DNA from: Rhinopomastus cyanomelas
Taxonomy: Eukaryota; Chordata; Aves; Bucerotiformes; Rhinopomastidae
Assembly (NCBI GenBank): GCA_013400115.1
Contig: VXBP01004053.1
Span: 245,551 to 309,550, forward strand
Reading direction: 5' to 3'
Length of the DNA: 64,000 nucleotides
Positions 62,601 to 64,000 of the stretch are shown here, piece after piece. The notes beneath the pieces are model-generated. The model made no database searches, was not told the origin of the DNA, and saw only the letters and a program-made list of their open reading frames with translations. How positions within the stretch are numbered: position 1 is the stretch's first letter; each line of letters begins with the position of its first letter. Made by a program: the position numbers and the translations under genes.

Positions 62601-63732
62601 GCTTAGATAATTCTAAGCTTAGCTAATCCCTCAGAAATGAGAAAGGACAAATTTGCTTTTCCATTGGGTTCCAAATCACCATTTTAGTTGGACAGAAAAT
62701 CAAGTTATTTAAGTAACAGACATGAAGGGAGGGATGTTCTGCAGGTACATTCTCATACCAGCTGTCAAAGGAAGCAGAAGTTCTTATATATTTTTCTGAA
62801 GTTCACATCTGATTTAATATGTTGCAATGTCTTTTTTTTCAAATAAAAGCAAAATCCTGAAACCTTTAATTACGCTGACTCATAATCAGGTCCTAGAGCA
62901 GATCTCGCCTACTTTGAATCCATTTATAGGATTGGCTTCTCTAGTGTGAGAACAGAAGAAATAAACTGCCACAGCAAAACTATTGCCTTGCCTTTTTAAG
63001 CTCCTACCTACAGCATAAATTGTAAGTCAATGCAGTACTGAAGTAAAGGCAGCTAACCTGGATCAAACTTGCCTCTTTATTCACCACGGTGTTCTCATAG
63101 ATATGTGCTTGCATCTAAAGAATGAGAAAATCAAAAGTCATAGTGCATCCTGATGACTGGAATAAATGCTACAAGTCCTTACTTAGAAAGGAAAAAGGTA
63201 TCAACATTCCTTGCTTAGAAATATCAAATTCTTCTTTGAATACCTCACATGGTGTAGTTCAAGGTTCACATCTTGTACATAATTAAAAGCTTGAAAGAGT
63301 TCTCCGCTTTTAGTGTCATCTGCTTCCTCTCGTCTGTCCTGGCTAATGTTTTCAGCAGTATCAGCCAAAGCATGAATTTCTAATGCATTTTCTCAAATAC
63401 TGGGGAACAAGGTTTCCTAAAAGTTTAGCTTAGAGGAAGTTAAACCCAGGCCACTTCTATTAATTCAGTTTTTATCCTCCAGACAAACTCTTGTCATCAC
63501 AGCTGGCACTGTCCAAGCTATGAATGTCTGGACCCTGCAGACAAAAGTTTAGGGCTTTCTTCCTTCCAGAGGTAGAAAGCCCTAGACATAGCAATATTAG
63601 ACCTCAGGGAAGTATAGGTTGTGTTTATATTCCTTCTAGGGCTGAAATGCTTACTTGAAGTTCTGCTGTGCTTTTTGACAGCTCCAAAATCTTCTTTTGA
63701 AGTTCATCAGTATCCGTGCTATTCCTAGTATT
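32372..63732 (-). CDS. IRAG2: IRAG2 (LRMP/Jaw1), tail-anchored ER/nuclear-envelope protein, 5' end outside window
   Basis: Twenty-nine exons on the minus strand join with matching phases into 853 codons plus TAA; the summed length, 2562 nt, divides by three. Order from N to C: a coiled-coil-rich part (63732 to 50580), an acidic and serine-rich linker (49911 to 38462), the conserved MRVI1/IRAG coiled-coil domain (37950 to 35645), an Arg/Ser-rich segment, one transmembrane helix and a short luminal tail ending GPPPV. From the known family, it is anchored in the ER and outer nuclear membrane, associates with inositol-trisphosphate receptors, and has a KASH-like tail that binds SUN proteins. Near-identity to mammalian motifs (ESRVSKAVEVMIQHVENLK, RRSSSW, YSW) makes the assignment firm. 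The mammalian canonical form is about 555 residues, so the extra N-terminal coiled-coil part is notable. It lies tail to tail with DNAI7; no lesions were seen. Confidence 0.95.
33612..35013 (-). CDS. IRAG2: IRAG2 exons encoding the Arg/Ser-rich pre-membrane segment
   Basis: In transcript order the exons are 35013-34939 (PSSLRRVSIAALPRSAGNTG), 34834-34770 (SDKFNRRSSSW), 33991-33890 (GRLGIKQHEKRPSLQRF then MSTYSWTEYEDE) and 33716-33612 (LELPAEVQDEPSRKE, ending KWNLESV). Phases are 0, 0, 2 and 2, and match on both sides. The RRSSSW and RPSLQRF-x-STYSW blocks are hallmark IRAG2 motifs with likely basophilic-kinase sites. A CR1 copy lies in the intron at 34.16-34.54 kb. Confidence 0.93.
34160..34537 (+). 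mobile_element. CR1 3' fragment
   Basis: The sequence 'ttttccccctgtactggaca' to the tail 'ctatttctatgattctgtga' is a CR1 end with internal deletions, in an IRAG2 intron. Confidence 0.9.
35645..37950 (-). CDS. IRAG2: IRAG2 exons encoding the conserved coiled-coil (MRVI1) domain
   Basis: In transcript order the exons are 37950-37810 (AEFLRLSLGFKCDLFTLDKR), 37376-37242 (EEDNQAQEIIKKLQKSLQFL, then ARVASRAEMLGAINQ), 36659-36512 (ESRVSKAVEVMIQHVENLKR, then YAKEHAELEELKQVLLQNER) and 35688-35645 (ESTNKRLPNPFNFK). Heptad-type leucine spacing is strong. This block is nearly identical to mammals and is the part by which the family is recognised. Phases run 0, 0, 0 and 1, and the joins are clean. Confidence 0.96.
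38462..42267 (-). CDS. IRAG2: IRAG2 exons encoding the acidic, serine-rich linker
   Basis: There are seven small exons in transcript order: 42267-42221, 42136-42072, 41953-41882, 39776-39694, 39570-39501, 38612-38576 and 38489-38462. They read VDFGEPTLPASLIPSS, DRLTSPQEALASSLESS, CCMECSHENEEDVPASIAMD, VDLTEKELHPAGGERK, EVDQEKKNKDRSEEASAVVQ, GIKGEKTKQSEP and DSPNEKEVE. Sequence conservation is low here, but every junction has GT-AG signals and a matching phase. The 28- and 37-nt exons are small enough to be skipped or alternatively spliced. Confidence 0.85.
39038..39115 (-). mobile_element. CR1 3' tail fragment
   Basis: The inverted end reads cacagaatgggctaggttgg then 'aaaggacctcagagatcacc'. 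Confidence 0.8.
42940..43255 (-). mobile_element. CR1 3' fragment
   Basis: The inverted phrases 'cacctccagggatggggact' and 'ggaaagaaattcgtcctgac' identify an old copy. Confidence 0.82.
43876..44556 (+). mobile_element. CR1 copy with open C-terminal reverse-transcriptase frame
   Basis: Frame 43888-44469 stays open for 193 codons (LNMSQQCAQVAKRANGILA to GKFRLEVRRKFFTERVIGHW). It is followed by the 3' end with three 'atactgtg' octamers. This is a fairly young, 5'-truncated insertion in the large IRAG2 intron, antisense to IRAG2. Confidence 0.93.
44557..48721. other. Intronic DNA of IRAG2 with nothing recognised
   Basis: This is the middle of the intron between the exons at 49846 and 42267. No exon with fitting phase, no CR1 and no RNA gene was recognised. 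Open frames here, such as the minus-strand one at 46325-45861, show no known family. Confidence 0.55.
48722..49175 (-). mobile_element. CR1 3' fragment
   Basis: The inverted end 'tagaatcatggaatggctca' extends to 'cccagctccctcagtctgtc'. A short 10-bp tandem (gtacttagag) near 48763-48782 has grown inside it. Confidence 0.88.
49846..49911 (-). CDS. IRAG2: IRAG2 exon with two in-frame donors
   Basis: Twenty-two codons read CCTELESDYSLLPTSSEQ plus VKGK. The outer donor is AAG|gtaagt; an inner one (CAG|gtaaaa) at 49858 would drop VKGK without changing frame. Phase is 0 at both ends. Confidence 0.85.
50580..54965 (-). CDS. IRAG2: IRAG2 exons encoding N-terminal coiled coil, proximal part
   Basis: In transcript order the exons are 54965-54802 (VFKKELGEKIHLWIQKLHLL, then ENYKESLEKDYIQMAGNLRR), 53378-53264 (REIETVKQLQEETAGQAEAL), 52846-52708 (EEDQVEAASLKYKLEEAISE) and 50641-50580 (IANALKWELLQRRLCEALCQ). 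Leucine/isoleucine heptads mark a long coiled coil. Phases (0 to 2, 2 to 0, 0 to 1, 1 to 0) chain exactly into the linker exon at 49911. I do not recognise this part as another gene. Introns between 54966 and 58763 hold only repeats. Confidence 0.85.
55900..56030 (+). mobile_element. Possible decayed CR1 tail
   Basis: Only 'tctgcgattctgcaacttgg' and 'gttttttccaacctag' resemble CR1. The assignment is weak. Confidence 0.3.
56330..56420 (+). mobile_element. CR1 3' tail fragment
   Basis: The phrase 'gggggattggactagatctt' is followed by 'atgttctgtgattctgtgaa'. Confidence 0.85.
56488..56737 (+). mobile_element. CR1 3' fragment
   Basis: The sequence 'aatggcctcaaagttgcacc' through 'tttaggttggacatcaggag' to 'cttttccaagctaaaccatt' marks a copy inserted directly beside the preceding one. 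Confidence 0.85.
58328..58695 (-). mobile_element. CR1 3' fragment
   Basis: The inverted end 'aagatcatctagtccaatcc' extends to 'ccagctccctcagcctttcc'. Its tail lacks the octamer repeats. It lies about 70 bp from an IRAG2 exon. Confidence 0.9.
58764..61188 (-). CDS. IRAG2: IRAG2 exons encoding N-terminal coiled coil, distal part
   Basis: In transcript order the exons are 61188-61129 (KEQAIEELKLTIAECSSIIE), 61009-60945 (TLRAEKKTLLESMQHMQQEL), 60861-60836 (26-nt microexon, NGLSLPLL), 60389-60337 (AVGEVFSLKSDVLKKKN), 59267-59154 (ITKTALMPLDETLDHEVLVL) and 58865-58764 (EVENLLKTSLQWIKDPDVNV). Phases chain as 0-0, 0-2, 2-1, 1-0, 0-0 and 0-0. The microexon is supported mainly because it alone reconciles phase 2 with phase 1. 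Confidence 0.78.
61471..61549. repeat. 42-bp tandem duplication
   Basis: A unit beginning agttttagctaaaaacctgg spans 61471-61512 and is repeated for 37 bp at 61513-61549 with no mismatch. It lies in an IRAG2 intron. Confidence 0.97.
62250..62370 (+). mobile_element. CR1 internal fragment
   Basis: The phrases 'gtggaacaggctgcctggga' and 'gcacttggggccatggtcta' are CR1. The 3' tail is lost. Confidence 0.8.
63058..63732 (-). CDS. IRAG2: IRAG2 most 5' visible exons
   Basis: In transcript order, 63732-63655 reads NTRNSTDTDELQKKILELSK then STAELQ, and 63114-63058 reads MQAHIYENTVVNKEASLIQ. Both are phase 0 at each end and coiled-coil-like. No start codon context is evident, so the coding region continues to the right of the window. 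Confidence 0.75.
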
Positions 63733-63920
63733 CTGAACAACACAGTAGATAAGCACAGTTGAACGGATTGACAGCTACTTCTTGAAAAAAATTAGGCAAA
63801 AGTGACATCTCCACACCCAAGCTACTGCCTACTCTAAAGCACAACCAGCATTTATGCACATACAACATATGTGCCTGCCTCACCAACTTCTGCTAATACT
63901 TCTCTCATTTCTCCAGAGCA
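63249..63920 (-). CDS. IRAG2: Candidate alternative IRAG2 exons
   Basis: Two further open segments have splice signals: 63920-63884 (CSGEMREVLAEV, ends in phase 1) and 63379-63249 (EIHALADTAENISQDRREEA, then DDTKSGELFQAFNYVQDVNL, starts in phase 1 and ends in phase 0). They fit each other and the exon at 63114, but not the exon at 63732-63655, whose phase is 0. They may form an alternative path, or one boundary is misjudged. Confidence 0.4.
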
Positions 63921-64000
63921 CTGTTAAGAGAGAAAAGCTAAGAATGTGATTTATTAACCTCACTAGACATGGAAAGTGAAAAGCAAAGCTTTCAGGACTG

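Noticed and set aside
1..64000. tRNA, rRNA, CRISPR or bacterial operon signals
   Set aside because: None seen. Intron-rich genes and CR1 repeats show vertebrate nuclear DNA.

Overview
The window is vertebrate nuclear DNA, almost certainly from a bird. Genes are split into many short exons with GT-AG introns. About thirty CR1 (chicken-repeat-1 type LINE) fragments lie on both strands, and one solo LTR of an endogenous retrovirus is present. The gene order ETFRF1 - DNAI7 (CASC1) - IRAG2 (LRMP/Jaw1) is the conserved block that lies beside KRAS in amniotes (human 12p12). The exact bird order cannot be read from the sequence.

Layout. 1-6150: flank with old CR1 copies and small tandem repeats and no recognisable exon; synteny predicts KRAS to the left. 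6212-6571 (-): ETFRF1, a two-exon mitochondrial LYR protein. About 7180-7720: CpG island with a CGG repeat, the likely shared promoter of ETFRF1 (-) and DNAI7 (+). 9411-31960 (+): DNAI7, an axonemal dynein-associated gene. Its first exons are open, but from about 19.6 kb onward nearly every recognised exon carries a frameshift, a lost splice site or a stop, so it looks like a unitary pseudogene. A 1.6 kb solo LTR with a perfect 5-bp target duplication sits in one of its introns. 31914-31944: an inverted repeat supplies back-to-back poly(A) signals to the two convergent genes. 32372-63732 (-): IRAG2, read through 29 exons that stay in one frame (853 codons plus stop) and end in a transmembrane/KASH-type tail; the 5' end lies outside the window.

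How the parts relate. ETFRF1 acts on electron-transfer flavoprotein in mitochondria, DNAI7 in motile cilia, and IRAG2 at the ER and outer nuclear membrane. They share synteny, not a pathway. ETFRF1 and DNAI7 are head to head; DNAI7 and IRAG2 are tail to tail. The clean frame of IRAG2 and ETFRF1 is an internal control: the many indels in DNAI7 are hard to blame on poor sequence quality.

Family assignments rest on remembered protein motifs and conserved gene order. No database search was run.
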